NCBI GenBank assembly: GCA_015709595.1
Contig: CP054178.1
Span: forward strand, 1,364,001 to 1,428,000
From: Phycisphaeraceae bacterium
GTDB lineage: Bacteria; Planctomycetota; Phycisphaerae; Phycisphaerales; SM1A02
DNA: 64,000 nt
Direction of reading: 5' to 3'
Each line of letters begins with the position of its first letter. Position 1 is the stretch's first letter. The position numbers and the translations under genes are program-made. This document shows positions 45,238-54,231 of this stretch, piece by piece. Below the pieces are notes generated by a model. It was given only the letters and a program-made list of their open reading frames with translations. It made no database searches and had not been told where the DNA came from.

Positions 45238-46977
45238 CGCGCTCGTTTCCCGTCTGACAAACGCTGCTTGCAGGGCGCTGCACGCGTCGCGCGGCAGGTA
45301 GAGCGTACCCACCTTCCGGTCCGGGTCGATCTCGATCTTCGGCACGAACGCGTGAACGGCCGCCCTCGCCTCGATCATGGGCGTGCCGGGCTTGAGCGCC
45401 TGGCCAAGGTCGGCGATCCGCTCGCGGGCCCAGGCGCGGAGGCGATCCGGGTCGATCGATTTTGGGGCATCGGGCTTGGCGGCCACGTCCGCCTCAAGCG
45501 CCTCGCGTCGCCGCTTCAGATCAACGAGTGCCGCTCGGAGCTCGCCGACATCGGCAAGGTCGCTGTCCGAGAGCAGGGCGACCGTCGTCTTGATCCGCTT
45601 GTTCAGGTCGGCCAGTTCCCGGCTGCGATCCGGTTGGGCCTTGGCCGCGGCAGCGCGGCCGCAAACGGCCTTCACGAACTGCTCGATGGCCTGGCCGACT
45701 CCGGCCTTGTCGGCCAGCACGGCCGCGCGCAGTTGAGCCAGCACCCATTGGTCGAGCGCGGCCGCCTGGATGTGCGTCGCCTTGCAGACGCCGATTCCCT
45801 GGGCCCGGTACCCGCCGTCGGCGTAGTACCGGATCTCGCCCGCGCTGTTCTTCAGCACGCAGCCCCAGAAGTTGTGGCCGCAGTGCTCGCAGCGGAGGAG
45901 ACCGGACAGCAGGTACCGCTGCGTCGGGCGGGCCAGGCCGCCGGCGTTGCGTCGCTTAGCCATCTGCTCGTGCGCCTTCCAGAACAGGTCCGGCGGCACG
46001 ATGGCCTCATGGACGTTCTCGACGACGATCCAGCGATCCTTCGGGTTGCGCGTCGTCTTGGCGACCTTCTTCGGGATGGCCGAGCCGTCGGACGCCACCT
46101 CGTGGATCTTGCCGAACGTGCGCCTGTTCCAGGCCAGCGCGCCGCGGTAGCAAGGGTTCTGCAGGATCGACTTCACCGCCATCTGGTTCCATCGGGCATG
46201 CATCGGCCCCTGGATGCCCTTGGCGTTGAGGGCGATGAGGATCGAGCGGAAGCCCAGCCCCTTGACGCACATCTCGAAGATGTCGCGCACGACCGCGATG
46301 TGCTTCGGGTCGCCGGGGACCAGCCGCACGATGTCAGACTTCATCTTCTTCGGGAGTTTCTCCTTCGGGTCAATGAAGCGCAGGTGCCGACCGTCGGGCC
46401 CGAACTCCTGGCGTCGGCCGTCGGGGAGCGTCCGAACGGTCTTGAGCACCTGCCCGTTGGCCGACACGTACTGGCGGTCGTAGCCGTAGGGGGACCGCCC
46501 GCCCATGGCGCTGTTCCGCACCGTCACCGTCGAGTGCTGGCCACGGATACTGTCGCGCGATAGTTTCACCGAGTACTGCCGGGCCTGCCACGACTTCACG
46601 CCTTGCAGCAGTTCGCCCTCATCGCCGTCCGGGATTCCCTCGGCGATGAAGTGCGTCTCGACGCCCGCGAGGCGAAGCCGGTGCAGGTAGTAGCCCGTCT
46701 CGTTCGTGCCGCCGCGCGAGAACCGGGACATGTCGTAGCACAGCACCGCGTCGAAGTCGCGCCCGTTCTCCGCCTCATGGATGAGGCGGGTGAACTGGTC
46801 GCGACCCCGAGCGCTGGTGCCGCTGATCGCATCGTCCACGAACCACCGCAGGATGCGGTACCCGTGATCCCGCGCCCAGCGCTCGACCGCCGCCTTCTGG
46901 TCGGGAATCGACCGCTCCTGCAGGTCGGTCGAGCGCCGGGCATAGCCCACCGCGAAACGGATGTCGCTGGCGATCAT
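45181..46977 (-). CDS. Large serine recombinase (element integrase)
   Basis: Site-specific recombinase that would insert and excise the element, 598 residues in the integrated state. The N-terminal resolvase domain has the nucleophile Ser16 in [17 protein letters not shown], plus [20 protein letters not shown] and [19 protein letters not shown]. Next come the recombinase domain ([26 protein letters not shown]) and a zinc ribbon with Cys pairs CEHC and C in [10 protein letters not shown], then a coiled coil of about 70 residues. The gene starts with ATGA overlap after the HARE-HTH gene. Its last 18 codons lie outside the element, read from the antisense strand of the capsid gene; see the attachment site finding. 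Confidence 0.93.
   Translation of the reverse strand: MIASDIRFAVGYARRSTDLQERSIPDQKAAVERWARDHGYRILRWFVDDAISGTSARGRDQFTRLIHEAENGRDFDAVLCYDMSRFSRGGTNETGYYLHRLRLAGVETHFIAEGIPDGDEGELLQGVKSWQARQYSVKLSRDSIRGQHSTVTVRNSAMGGRSPYGYDRQYVSANGQVLKTVRTLPDGRRQEFGPDGRHLRFIDPKEKLPKKMKSDIVRLVPGDPKHIAVVRDIFEMCVKGLGFRSILIALNAKGIQGPMHARWNQMAVKSILQNPCYRGALAWNRRTFGKIHEVASDGSAIPKKVAKTTRNPKDRWIVVENVHEAIVPPDLFWKAHEQMAKRRNAGGLARPTQRYLLSGLLRCEHCGHNFWGCVLKNSAGEIRYYADGGYRAQGIGVCKATHIQAAALDQWVLAQLRAAVLADKAGVGQAIEQFVKAVCGRAAAAKAQPDRSRELADLNKRIKTTVALLSDSDLADVGELRAALVDLKRRREALEADVAAKPDAPKSIDPDRLRAWARERIADLGQALKPGTPMIEARAAVHAFVPKIEIDPDRKVGTLYLPRDACSALQAAFVRRETSASSSHSCTVLVALRCGSPR
45230..45262. other. Left attachment junction (attL) of the element
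   Basis: Junction of capsid gene and element. GGA at 45235-45237 is shared with the right junction (56819-56821), and CGCT lies 3-6 nt further on in both. On the element side, CCCGTCTG at 45249-45256 is one arm of an inverted repeat whose partner CAGACGGG is at the right end, so the joined circle would carry a palindromic attP centred on the GGA. Confidence 0.72.
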
Positions 46978-47327
46978 GCCGCCTCCGTGGTCTCGAACAG
47001 GCCGCGCTCAACCTTGCGGAACCGGGCCGCCTTCCCCTTGGCGGCGATCTCGCGGATGATCGCGGCGTAGAGCGTGGCCTCGGGCGTCTTGCCGTTCGGG
47101 CTGGACCACAGGCCCTTGGCGCTCGCCGCCTCGATCATCTCCTTGGCCCGCATCGGCTTGCCAGCGTCTGCCAGCACCTTCGCGGCGGCGCTGAGGGCGC
47201 TGAGGCGCTTCGCCGGCGCGGGCACCTTCGTCGCCTTGGCCTCCGCCAAGGCGCGCTTGGTGCGGGCTGCGCCCTCGGCGCGGGCCGCGCTCTTCGACAT
47301 CTTCCGGCTGGGGTTATTCTTGGCCAT
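46974..47327 (-). CDS. HARE-HTH domain protein
   Basis: A 117-residue basic protein. The N-terminal 45 residues are Lys/Ala/Arg-rich, and the rest fits the HARE-HTH (HB1, ASXL) domain: [71 protein letters not shown]. Such domains occur in restriction enzymes and chromatin-like proteins and are thought to bind DNA. Its stop overlaps the recombinase start (ATGA), so it is probably co-expressed and may aid integration or control. Confidence 0.82.
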   Translation of the reverse strand: MAKNNPSRKMSKSAARAEGAARTKRALAEAKATKVPAPAKRLSALSAAAKVLADAGKPMRAKEMIEAASAKGLWSSPNGKTPEATLYAAIIREIAAKGKAARFRKVERGLFETTEAA

Positions 47328-47537
47328 GTTCGGGTCTCCATCGCGGGGCGGCGGAATTGCCGACCGGCGCGGACACAGGAGGGCGTCATGGGTGCCGGAG
47401 TTCAAGTCGAATCCGGGACATTCCGCCAAAGGGGCGATGTGGGAGCATCCGCGCCCGGACAGGCGAAACAAAGTCTGTCTATTCCCGCGGCTGTTCCCGC
47501 GGGCGTTGGGTGGCGATGCGGGCCAGGGAGGACCCGC

Positions 47538-47647
47538 CCGGGGGGGAGGGGGGTCGCGCGTCCCCCCCAGACCCCCCGGGGCGCGTACGCCCCCCGGGGG
47601 GGGGGCATACGCGCGCACACGTTTGCGCGCAACCCCCCCTCCCCCCT
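47538..47647. other. Homopolymer G/C tract with hairpins inside the element
   Basis: In the 320-nt gap 47328-47647 there are several runs of seven or more G or C, two of them facing each other as a hairpin (CGCGTACGCCCCCC with GGGGGGCATACGCG near 47582-47616) and a second palindrome TGCGCGCA...TGCGCGCA nearby. It lies just downstream of the ATPase stop and upstream of HARE-HTH. It could be a strong terminator, a G-quadruplex or a replication signal; no clear choice can be made. Confidence 0.6.
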
Positions 47648-49273
47648 TCACTGGCCACTCTCCGGTTGACGCGCCACGACGAAACGGACGCGGTCTGACG
47701 GGCCGGCTTGGGAGCGGCGCACGAGGCCGCGGGCCTCGGCGAGTTTGAGGAGACGGGTCGCCTGGGCATGGGAGAGGTCCTTCGTGGCGGCGTGCAGGAT
47801 CTCGTCGCGGAGCGCCGGCGCGCCGGTGACGAACGCGCCGACGAATCGCTCGGGTGTCCAGTCGTCGGGTGCGGGAGGCGGGTTGCTTCGCTGCCGCCGT
47901 CGCGGCGACTCGATCTTGAGGCGCCTGGGGTCGAGGTCTTCGGCCACGTCCCACACGGGGAACGCCCAGCGCAGGCATGTGCCATCGAGCGGCGGCCACG
48001 ACCGCACCGCGGCTTCGAGCACTACCACATCGTTTTCTTCGTGCGGACGCAGGACCAGGTGCGCGTCCGTCGCCCGGCTCTGGCTGCCGGCGCCGGCCCC
48101 GACATCGGTGACCGCCTTGCCCGATTGGTTCCCCTTCGTGGCGTGGTGGATGAGCACGAACGAGCAGCGCAGGTCCGCGGCGTATCGGTCGATGTGGTTG
48201 TAGAGCATCGCCATGTCCGCGTTGGCGTTCTCGTCCATCCCCGATGGCAGGAAGCGGTAGAACGCGTCGAGCACGATCAGGCGGAAGCGCCCGGGCTCGA
48301 TATCGCGGAAGAACGCGCCGAGGGTGACGATGTCCTGCAGGCCGCCGCGCAGGTTGCGAACGAACAAGCGGTCGGCGAAATCGTCGATGGCCACGCCGCG
48401 CGCCTTGGCGACCTTCGGGATGCGGTTGGCCGAGGTCTCGCCGTGCAACTCGTTGTCGATGATCAGCACGTCGCCGGCGGTCGTGGCGAAGCGGCCGAGC
48501 CAGGGCCGGCCGGTGGCGACCGCGATGGCTAGGTCGAGCACGAGCCACGACTTGCCCGTCTTCGGCGAGGCGATCACGTTCATGGTCTCGCCCTCGCGGA
48601 GCAGGCGTTCGATCACCGCCGGGCGCAGCGACGGGCAGGCCGCGAGCAGGTCCCGCGCGCTGATGAACGGTGGAGGTGCAGGCGTGGTTTCGGGCATGGG
48701 CGGGGCAGCCTCCTTCGCTGCGGCCTCGCGCGCCGCTTCGGTCTGATCCAGCAGGGGCGGCGCGATGTTGGACGGGTCACCCGTCGTCGCCCAGGCCTCC
48801 ACCTCCGCCAACCAGGCTGGGATCAGCACTTCGACGATTTGCTCGTCGGCCAGGCCTCGACCAGACAAGCGCAGCCACGCATCGAACGTCATGGCAACGG
48901 CTTGGTGGCGACCGCGGGCCCGTGCGGCGACGACGGCGTGCCCGAGCCTATAGACAACCTGCTCGCCGATGTATCGTGCACGCTGCCCCTTGTCGGTGAT
49001 GCCGAAGTAGTCAGCCGACGGAACGAGAACACGGGCACCCTCGTAGGCCTCGCGCCTGACCGCCCATGCCGCTTCCACGACATCGCAGGCGGGCTCGCCC
49101 CATGCAGCCACCTCGCGGGCAGCATCGATGAACGCGGCGCGGAACGCCCGCTCGACCTCGATTGGATCGCTGCCGTCGTATCGCTTCGAGCTGGGGCCAT
49201 CGTCATACCAGCGGGCGTACCGCTGGCCCGCAGCGACGACGATGCCGAACTCTGTGCCGTGCTGCGCTGTCAC
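47648..49273 (-). CDS. RepA-like AAA ATPase (RecA fold)
   Basis: A 541-residue ATPase, likely the replication or DNA-handling protein of the element. The central RecA-like core has Walker [24 protein letters not shown], Walker B-like [12 protein letters not shown], and [38 protein letters not shown], as in AAA_25/RepA helicase-like proteins. The N-terminal 180 residues are not assigned; the C-terminal 100 hold a helical region with a possible winged helix ([34 protein letters not shown]). The GTG at 49273 is chosen because it overlaps the upstream stop as GTGA. Confidence 0.85.
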   Translation of the reverse strand: MTAQHGTEFGIVVAAGQRYARWYDDGPSSKRYDGSDPIEVERAFRAAFIDAAREVAAWGEPACDVVEAAWAVRREAYEGARVLVPSADYFGITDKGQRARYIGEQVVYRLGHAVVAARARGRHQAVAMTFDAWLRLSGRGLADEQIVEVLIPAWLAEVEAWATTGDPSNIAPPLLDQTEAAREAAAKEAAPPMPETTPAPPPFISARDLLAACPSLRPAVIERLLREGETMNVIASPKTGKSWLVLDLAIAVATGRPWLGRFATTAGDVLIIDNELHGETSANRIPKVAKARGVAIDDFADRLFVRNLRGGLQDIVTLGAFFRDIEPGRFRLIVLDAFYRFLPSGMDENANADMAMLYNHIDRYAADLRCSFVLIHHATKGNQSGKAVTDVGAGAGSQSRATDAHLVLRPHEENDVVVLEAAVRSWPPLDGTCLRWAFPVWDVAEDLDPRRLKIESPRRRQRSNPPPAPDDWTPERFVGAFVTGAPALRDEILHAATKDLSHAQATRLLKLAEARGLVRRSQAGPSDRVRFVVARQPESGQ

Positions 49274-49458
49274 TCCGGCTCGCTTTCCTGTTGCTCGCGC
49301 TCCCACTCGGCCAGCAACCACGCACCGATGTGGTCGATCACCTCGTTCCAACGCGCGGCGGCATCGGGAACCTTGATGAACTCAATCCCGAATGCGATGT
49401 CCCCGATCTGGATCTGGGACGGCGGGATGTCCCGCTGCTCGACCATGAGCGCACCCAT
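49270..49458 (-). CDS. Small hypothetical element protein
   Basis: A 62-residue product (MGALMVEQRD... to [10 protein letters not shown]) in which IPPSQIQIGDIAFGIEFIKV and AAARWNEVIDHIGAWLLAEWE are the likely structured parts. It has no named family. It stands directly after the capsid fusion and overlaps the ATPase start. An ATG at 49446 is an alternative. The position suggests a small cofactor of the capsid or ATPase genes, but that is only context. Confidence 0.55.
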   Translation of the reverse strand: MGALMVEQRDIPPSQIQIGDIAFGIEFIKVPDAAARWNEVIDHIGAWLLAEWEREQQESEPE

Positions 49459-49559
49459 CGCGCCGCCGCGATCGGCGCGGCGTGCGTCATTCGTGATCCG
49501 TGTGAGAGAAAGGCCGGGGGCAGCCCGCAACCGCCCCCGGCCGCACCAGCGCCGACCGT

Positions 49560-51458
49560 TTACGCCTCGCCCTTGCTCCGCACCGCCGCCCGCGGGTCGC
49601 ACAGGGCCGCGCCGAAGTCGAAGTAGACGCGCCACGACACCGCCAACTTGTTCACCGTCTGGTCGAGCCCGAAGAACTCGACGGTCGGCGTCTGCTGGCC
49701 GTTGAGGAACCCGACGATGATCGGGCTCGCCGCCGGGGCCGCGAACAGGTACCAGTGCTTCGTCGAGGCCTTGGCGCCGTACTTCTTCGTGTTGCTCAGG
49801 CGCGGCTCGACCTCGAGGCCGACGGCGTTCTTGAGGCTGTTGCCGGTGGGCAGATTCGTCTGGGCGGCGATGAACTCGCTCTCCAGAACCGCCCGCGCGG
49901 TCGTCTGCAACTCCGGCGGCACCACCAGCACGACGGGCCGGAGGTCCAGGTCGTTGCCCTCCGCGTCGCGCTGGGTGATCATCGCGGCGATGGCCCGCCC
50001 CAGCGAGTCGGGGCTGAGAATCGTGTCCGCCCCGGTGATGTAGTTGCCGTTGCCCGCGGCGAAGAAAGCACCCGCGTTGGACAGCAGCGTGTCGTAGGTG
50101 AGGTCGGACAACTTCCGCATCGCGGCCTGGCCCATCACCCGCGCGACCGAGTCGAACAGGCTCAGGTCATCGTTGATGAGGTCGCGCCGGTCGATCGAGA
50201 AGATCTTGCCGTAGGTGTCCACCTTGTACTGCGTCGTCGCTTCCTCGGCCCCGCCGTGCTTGAACTCGCCGCCGGGCGGCAGTTGCTGGAGCGAGCCCGT
50301 GAACGACGGACGGATCGCGGTTGCCGTCTTGAAGTCCGGCACGCTCCGCACGCCCGCGAAGGATCGCCAGGTCGCGGGGCTATCGCGGTAGCCGTCGAGC
50401 AGGACCTTGTTCACCGCGCTGCCGAGGGCCTCGGTAAGCGTGTGCGTCGTCAGCGACGCGCGCACCATGCCCTCGCGGTCGGCGGGAGCGTCGATTCCCT
50501 CGTGTTGCAAGGCCGCGCGGCAGAGGTCCAGCGTGTGAGCGACTCGCAAATCGTCGGCCGCCTCCATGCACGCCGGGCCAAGGGCCTTCTCGGCGAGCCC
50601 GGCGAAGCCCGCACGCTTGAGGATCGCCGCCTCAATCACTCGGGCACGCGGGATGTGGCCCGAGCCGCCCCCGGTGATGAAGCCAGAGATCACGGGGCGC
50701 GAGGCCCGCAGCACCTCGAGCACGCCTGCGCGCAGTTCGCTGACGGTCATGTCGCCCGCGACGGCCTTCGCCTTCATGTCATCCACCCGCTTCTGGTGCA
50801 CGCCCCAGTCCCGCTCGCCCCCACCTGCGAAGATGGGGCGGCAGGTCAGTTCGATCTCCTTGAGCCGGTCGCGCTCATCGGCGCGGATCTGGTCCTCGTG
50901 TGCGATGTCTGCCATGTTCGTCCGTCCTTGACGCGAAGCCGCGATGGCCACCGACGTTTCTGCGTCGGCCCCCAGCGGCGTGATGCTGACTTCCCGCAGC
51001 CGCCCCTTGCGCACAAGCGTGAACCCGCCCGGCGACGACAGCGACCGCTCGTTGACCTCGACCGACTGATTGGGCTTCACCCGCTCGTGCTCGGTGGGCG
51101 CGACGCCGACCGATGCCTGGAACTGGAATCCGCCCCGGGCCATCTCGACGACGTGCCGCGCCGATTCGCCAGCGCCGCTGACGACACCCGCGACCATCAG
51201 CCGCCCGTTGGCGACGGCGGGTTCGCCGTGGCCGACGACGCTGCCGACCGTGGCGTCGTGGTCGGCCAGCAGCGGCACCTGGCCGCCCGCTTCAAGGCCC
51301 GCCAGGTCGATCGCGATGTCGCCCCAGCCCGGCACACGCATGATGCGGCCGGTGTACGCGACGACGCTGATCTTGGGGCGGGCATCCTTGCCCGCGGCCT
51401 CGATCTCGACCCCGGCGGCCGTGAGCAGCAGGTCATCCTTGACCGTGTTTGCGTTCAT
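49560..51458 (-). CDS. Prohead protease/major capsid protein fusion
   Basis: A 632-residue capsid-type fusion. Residues about 25-175 are a U35-like prohead protease with the likely catalytic His67 (VPLLADHDATVG) and Ser116 (FQFQASVGVAP). A charged helical linker or scaffold (ADIAHEDQIRADERDRLKEIE) follows, then a coat-protein domain from about residue 300 to the end, with EEATTQYKVDTYGKIFSIDRRDLINDDLSLFD, NYITGADTILSPDSLGRAI and VVPPELQTTARAVLESEF, as in Mu gpT-like/HK97-fold coats. Its stop is followed by a 100-nt gap; its start overlaps the sigma-like gene by 26 nt. It shows that the element codes its own shell protein. Confidence 0.82.
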   Translation of the reverse strand: MNANTVKDDLLLTAAGVEIEAAGKDARPKISVVAYTGRIMRVPGWGDIAIDLAGLEAGGQVPLLADHDATVGSVVGHGEPAVANGRLMVAGVVSGAGESARHVVEMARGGFQFQASVGVAPTEHERVKPNQSVEVNERSLSSPGGFTLVRKGRLREVSITPLGADAETSVAIAASRQGRTNMADIAHEDQIRADERDRLKEIELTCRPIFAGGGERDWGVHQKRVDDMKAKAVAGDMTVSELRAGVLEVLRASRPVISGFITGGGSGHIPRARVIEAAILKRAGFAGLAEKALGPACMEAADDLRVAHTLDLCRAALQHEGIDAPADREGMVRASLTTHTLTEALGSAVNKVLLDGYRDSPATWRSFAGVRSVPDFKTATAIRPSFTGSLQQLPPGGEFKHGGAEEATTQYKVDTYGKIFSIDRRDLINDDLSLFDSVARVMGQAAMRKLSDLTYDTLLSNAGAFFAAGNGNYITGADTILSPDSLGRAIAAMITQRDAEGNDLDLRPVVLVVPPELQTTARAVLESEFIAAQTNLPTGNSLKNAVGLEVEPRLSNTKKYGAKASTKHWYLFAAPAASPIIVGFLNGQQTPTVEFFGLDQTVNKLAVSWRVYFDFGAALCDPRAAVRSKGEA

Positions 51459-52041
51459 GAAACTCTCCTTCTGAGACCACCTTGAAGCCCTTCGCCAGCA
51501 ACTTCGGGATCAGCAACTTCAACCGGTACCGGATCGTGCTCTCTTTCATCTTGAGCCGCCTCGCGGCCTCGCTCACGTTCCCCTCGCACTCCATGATCGT
51601 GCGGCACAGCGTTCGACTGTTCTCGTCGTCGATGTACTCGAGCACGTCGTCCGTTGCCCAGGACGACTGGGACAAGCCGACCGTGCGGTTGCTGGCGATC
51701 TCGCGTCCTACCGGGTCGTCGTATACCCCGTCGCTCGCGTTGTGCCCTGTATCTGCGGCAACGCGCAGCGTCTTGAACTTCCTGAGGGCACGCTCCTCGC
51801 GCTCCGCATGCTTCAGCACCGCCGTCTGTACGACGAGGTAGATCAACGTCTTGGGGCTCGCGCCACGGGCGGGGTCCCATACGGGCGGCTTGGCGATCAG
51901 GTGCAGCAGGGCTTCCTGGACGACATCGTCGTGACAGACGCCCGGCTTGCAGTGGTCCTTGGCCGCCTCGAATCCAACTCGCCGCGCGTAGTCGAGCAGG
52001 TCGGGCGTGAGTTCGAGTTCGGTGGGTGAGGGGTCCGGCAT
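51433..52041 (-). CDS. Sigma-factor-like regulator
   Basis: A 202-residue protein with a sigma-70-like region 2 (CHDDVVQEALLHLIAKPPVWDPARGASPKTLIYLVVQTAVLKHAER) and a C-terminal helix-turn-helix (GNVSEAARRLKMKESTIRYRLKLLIPKL) that resembles FIS/Sigma-54-activator or terminase-small-subunit HTH more than region 4. It starts directly after the stop of the 172-aa gene and overlaps the capsid fusion gene. It could activate late genes of the element. The assignment rests on pattern only. Confidence 0.68.
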   Translation of the reverse strand: MPDPSPTELELTPDLLDYARRVGFEAAKDHCKPGVCHDDVVQEALLHLIAKPPVWDPARGASPKTLIYLVVQTAVLKHAEREERALRKFKTLRVAADTGHNASDGVYDDPVGREIASNRTVGLSQSSWATDDVLEYIDDENSRTLCRTIMECEGNVSEAARRLKMKESTIRYRLKLLIPKLLAKGFKVVSEGEFHERKHGQG

Positions 52042-52560
52042 TCAGACCTCCTCGCCACGCTCGAGCCTCTCACGGATGTCGTCGCACAGCGTGAAGGAGA
52101 TCACCGCCGGGGTGCTCTCGCGGGGCGGCACGCGGTGCATGACGAAGAGCTGGTCGTCGGGTCGCACGGGCCGCCCGTACTTGGCCGACTCACGCTCGGC
52201 GGCCTCGCGGAGGGATCGCAGGAAGTCGGCGTACCGGCACCCGAGGGCCAAGCACATCGCCGCGTAGGGCGTGAGAATGCCCGCCTCTTCAAGGTGATCG
52301 GCCGCGGCGTCCACGTCGGCCTGCATCCATGCTTCGGGCTGCGACGGCGTGACCACCCCCTGCCGGACGAGCGCTTCGAGGATCGCGGGGCGGCAGTCGT
52401 AGCCCCGGGACCGCAGGTGGTGCGATGCCGTGGCCGTCGCCATCGGGAACATCCGGTCCCGCTCCTGCTCGGCCGCCTCACAGAACGCGGGATCCGCGCC
52501 CGCAAGGGGCTTCATGCGGAGGTCGAAATGCTCGTCGAAGGTCAGTCCGATTCGGGTCAC
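52042..52560 (-). CDS. Hypothetical element protein
   Basis: Not recognised; 172 residues. The sequence is acidic and helical (AAEQERDRMFPMATATASHHLRSRGYDCRPAILEALVRQG; WMQADVDAAADHLEEAGILTPYAAMCLALGCRYADFLRSLREAA), and the last part (TPAVISFTLCDDIRERLERGEEV) may be a separate small fold. It is the first gene of the minus-strand operon, with no gap to the sigma-like gene. The 206-nt region upstream to 52766 is the likely divergent promoter region; no clear motif was seen there. Confidence 0.62.
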   Translation of the reverse strand: MTRIGLTFDEHFDLRMKPLAGADPAFCEAAEQERDRMFPMATATASHHLRSRGYDCRPAILEALVRQGVVTPSQPEAWMQADVDAAADHLEEAGILTPYAAMCLALGCRYADFLRSLREAAERESAKYGRPVRPDDQLFVMHRVPPRESTPAVISFTLCDDIRERLERGEEV

Positions 52561-52820
52561 GGTGGTCTCCTTGCCGGGGGGCGTCGGGCGACATGCCCAC
52601 CCCCCAAACCCTTATTTCCGGCGCGGGGGTCGATTCGTAGGGCCCACTGGAGCATTTTCCTCGGCAAGCGGGCTTCGGCACGCTCGCGGCCCGCCAACCT
52701 CGGGACCCGGGGGCACGTCTGGACCGTATCGAGCACCCCGCTCATCGTTCGAGATGAACCCGAAGTATGATCCTCATCGAACGTGCGGTCGCTCCGTGCG
52801 CCCGTGCACTGGAGATGGCC

Positions 52821-54227
52821 ATGCCGAGACAGCAAGGCGGGGGCAAGCTCCCCGGGAAGACGGAGTGGTCCGGCCGACGCAGGCCAACGACCCGTCGTTC
52901 AGGGTTCAAGGCTCACGAAGACGCTACAGGCGGTGAGTTCAGGAAGCTGGCCATCCCCACCGTGGCGATCGATGCAGGGACGCCCCTGGTGGTCTCATTC
53001 GCTCTGCCCCGGTACTCGGAGGATTCTCTGCTGGCTTTTGGAGGCTGGTTTGCGTGCGACGTACCTGTAGATGTGACCATTGAGGGTGGTCCCACCGCTC
53101 GGACCCTGACGACGTACCCGCCGCCGAGTTGGAACAAAGTAGGTAGCATGTGGAACGCCGGCGACGAATCTCACGATGAGGTCCGCGTGGTCTTCACCGC
53201 GAAGCGATCGGGTCGACTGGCAGTACACGGTCTCGCGTGTGGCATCGTCAACCACCTGCACCTCGATGACGCCCGTCCGGTTCTACTCCGGAACATGTAC
53301 CAATTCTCCCCGGAGGCGCACTTCATCACGACGGCGGGGAAGGTCATACTCAAGGCGGGAGGTGCCGCACCCATTGCCGACGACAAGCGCTGCGCGGAAC
53401 TATTCGTCAAGTCCTGCAACAGATGTGCTCGGTTCCTGCCGGTGAACATCCCCCACGAGCGCAACCACCTGAGTTTCAGCAACCACTGTGTGGCAGACCA
53501 TCGGCGCCCATGCAAGCACAATGGCTTCGGGCGACTTCGCAACCCGGACACCGATGAATCCTTGAGCCTGGACTACGGCTTTCAGCTGGAGTGCCGGTTC
53601 TGCAAGAAGTTCGAGGTGAACGCCGCCCACAACCCGAAGCGTACGGCAGCCCAGATGAAGGAAGACGCGGCGCGGCGCCGAGGGTTCGAGCTTTTGATTG
53701 AGGCTCTGAGCGGAGGCACGCCCCAGCTGCAATACCGGCATGAAACCGGGCGCGAGCTGGCCGACGACGTGCTGGCCCGATCGAACGGATGCTGCTTCAA
53801 CTGCGGAAAGCCATTTCCCAAGGGCCGCGGCTGGCATCTGGATCACACTCGACCGCTTGCGCTGCTCTGGCCATTGGATGGGACGGCCACCGCCTTGTGC
53901 GGAGGCTGCAACTCAGAGAAACGTGATCGGGCCCCTGTCGAGTTCTATGCGCCCGAGAAGCTCCAGGAGTTGGCAGAGTTGACGGGCATTTCGATGGATG
54001 AGCTGCGTGATCCGAAGCCGAACATGGCGGTAGTCGGTGTACTGTTGAAGCGGCTCGATTGGTTCTTCGATGAGTTCCTCGCGACCCCCGATATGACACG
54101 CGAGCACGATGGGAAGATCGCCGGCGAGTTGGTAGTGAAGGCGCTCCAGAAGGTGCTCGAGCGCTGCCCCGGGGGCGCGCCGATCGACCTCGTCGCGGAG
54201 TTCAACAGCAGACGGAGCGCTGGTTGA
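52821..54227 (+). CDS. HNH endonuclease with Zn-ribbon N-terminal region
   Basis: A 468-residue probable nuclease. The C-terminal third has an HNH site: two Cys pairs (CFNC and CGGC) around HLDHTRPLALLWPLDGTATALC, with the catalytic His-Asp-His set. Upstream, residues about 205-285 hold further Cys/His pairs (CNRC, HC...H, CKH, CRFC). The N-terminal 180 residues are beta-rich. It ends 5 nt before the convergent methyltransferase gene, so the two form a probable restriction-modification pair. GGAG lies 7 nt before the ATG at 52821; the frame is open from 52767. Confidence 0.8.
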   Translation: MPRQQGGGKLPGKTEWSGRRRPTTRRSGFKAHEDATGGEFRKLAIPTVAIDAGTPLVVSFALPRYSEDSLLAFGGWFACDVPVDVTIEGGPTARTLTTYPPPSWNKVGSMWNAGDESHDEVRVVFTAKRSGRLAVHGLACGIVNHLHLDDARPVLLRNMYQFSPEAHFITTAGKVILKAGGAAPIADDKRCAELFVKSCNRCARFLPVNIPHERNHLSFSNHCVADHRRPCKHNGFGRLRNPDTDESLSLDYGFQLECRFCKKFEVNAAHNPKRTAAQMKEDAARRRGFELLIEALSGGTPQLQYRHETGRELADDVLARSNGCCFNCGKPFPKGRGWHLDHTRPLALLWPLDGTATALCGGCNSEKRDRAPVEFYAPEKLQELAELTGISMDELRDPKPNMAVVGVLLKRLDWFFDEFLATPDMTREHDGKIAGELVVKALQKVLERCPGGAPIDLVAEFNSRRSAG

Positions 54228-54231
54228 ACGG

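Noticed and set aside
45240-45301. The tail of the 5' capsid fragment (about 20 codons after the junction) as part of a real protein
   Set aside because: It is read from the recombinase antisense strand inside the element and is not coat-like.
47074-47748. A 224-residue plus-strand frame across the HARE-HTH gene and G/C tract
   Set aside because: Low complexity Pro/Gly/Arg and antisense to a well-supported gene.
46974-48548. A 524-residue minus-strand open frame that contains the HARE-HTH protein
   Set aside because: Only the last 117 residues are protein-like. The upstream part is antisense or out of frame with the ATPase gene and crosses the G/C homopolymer tract.
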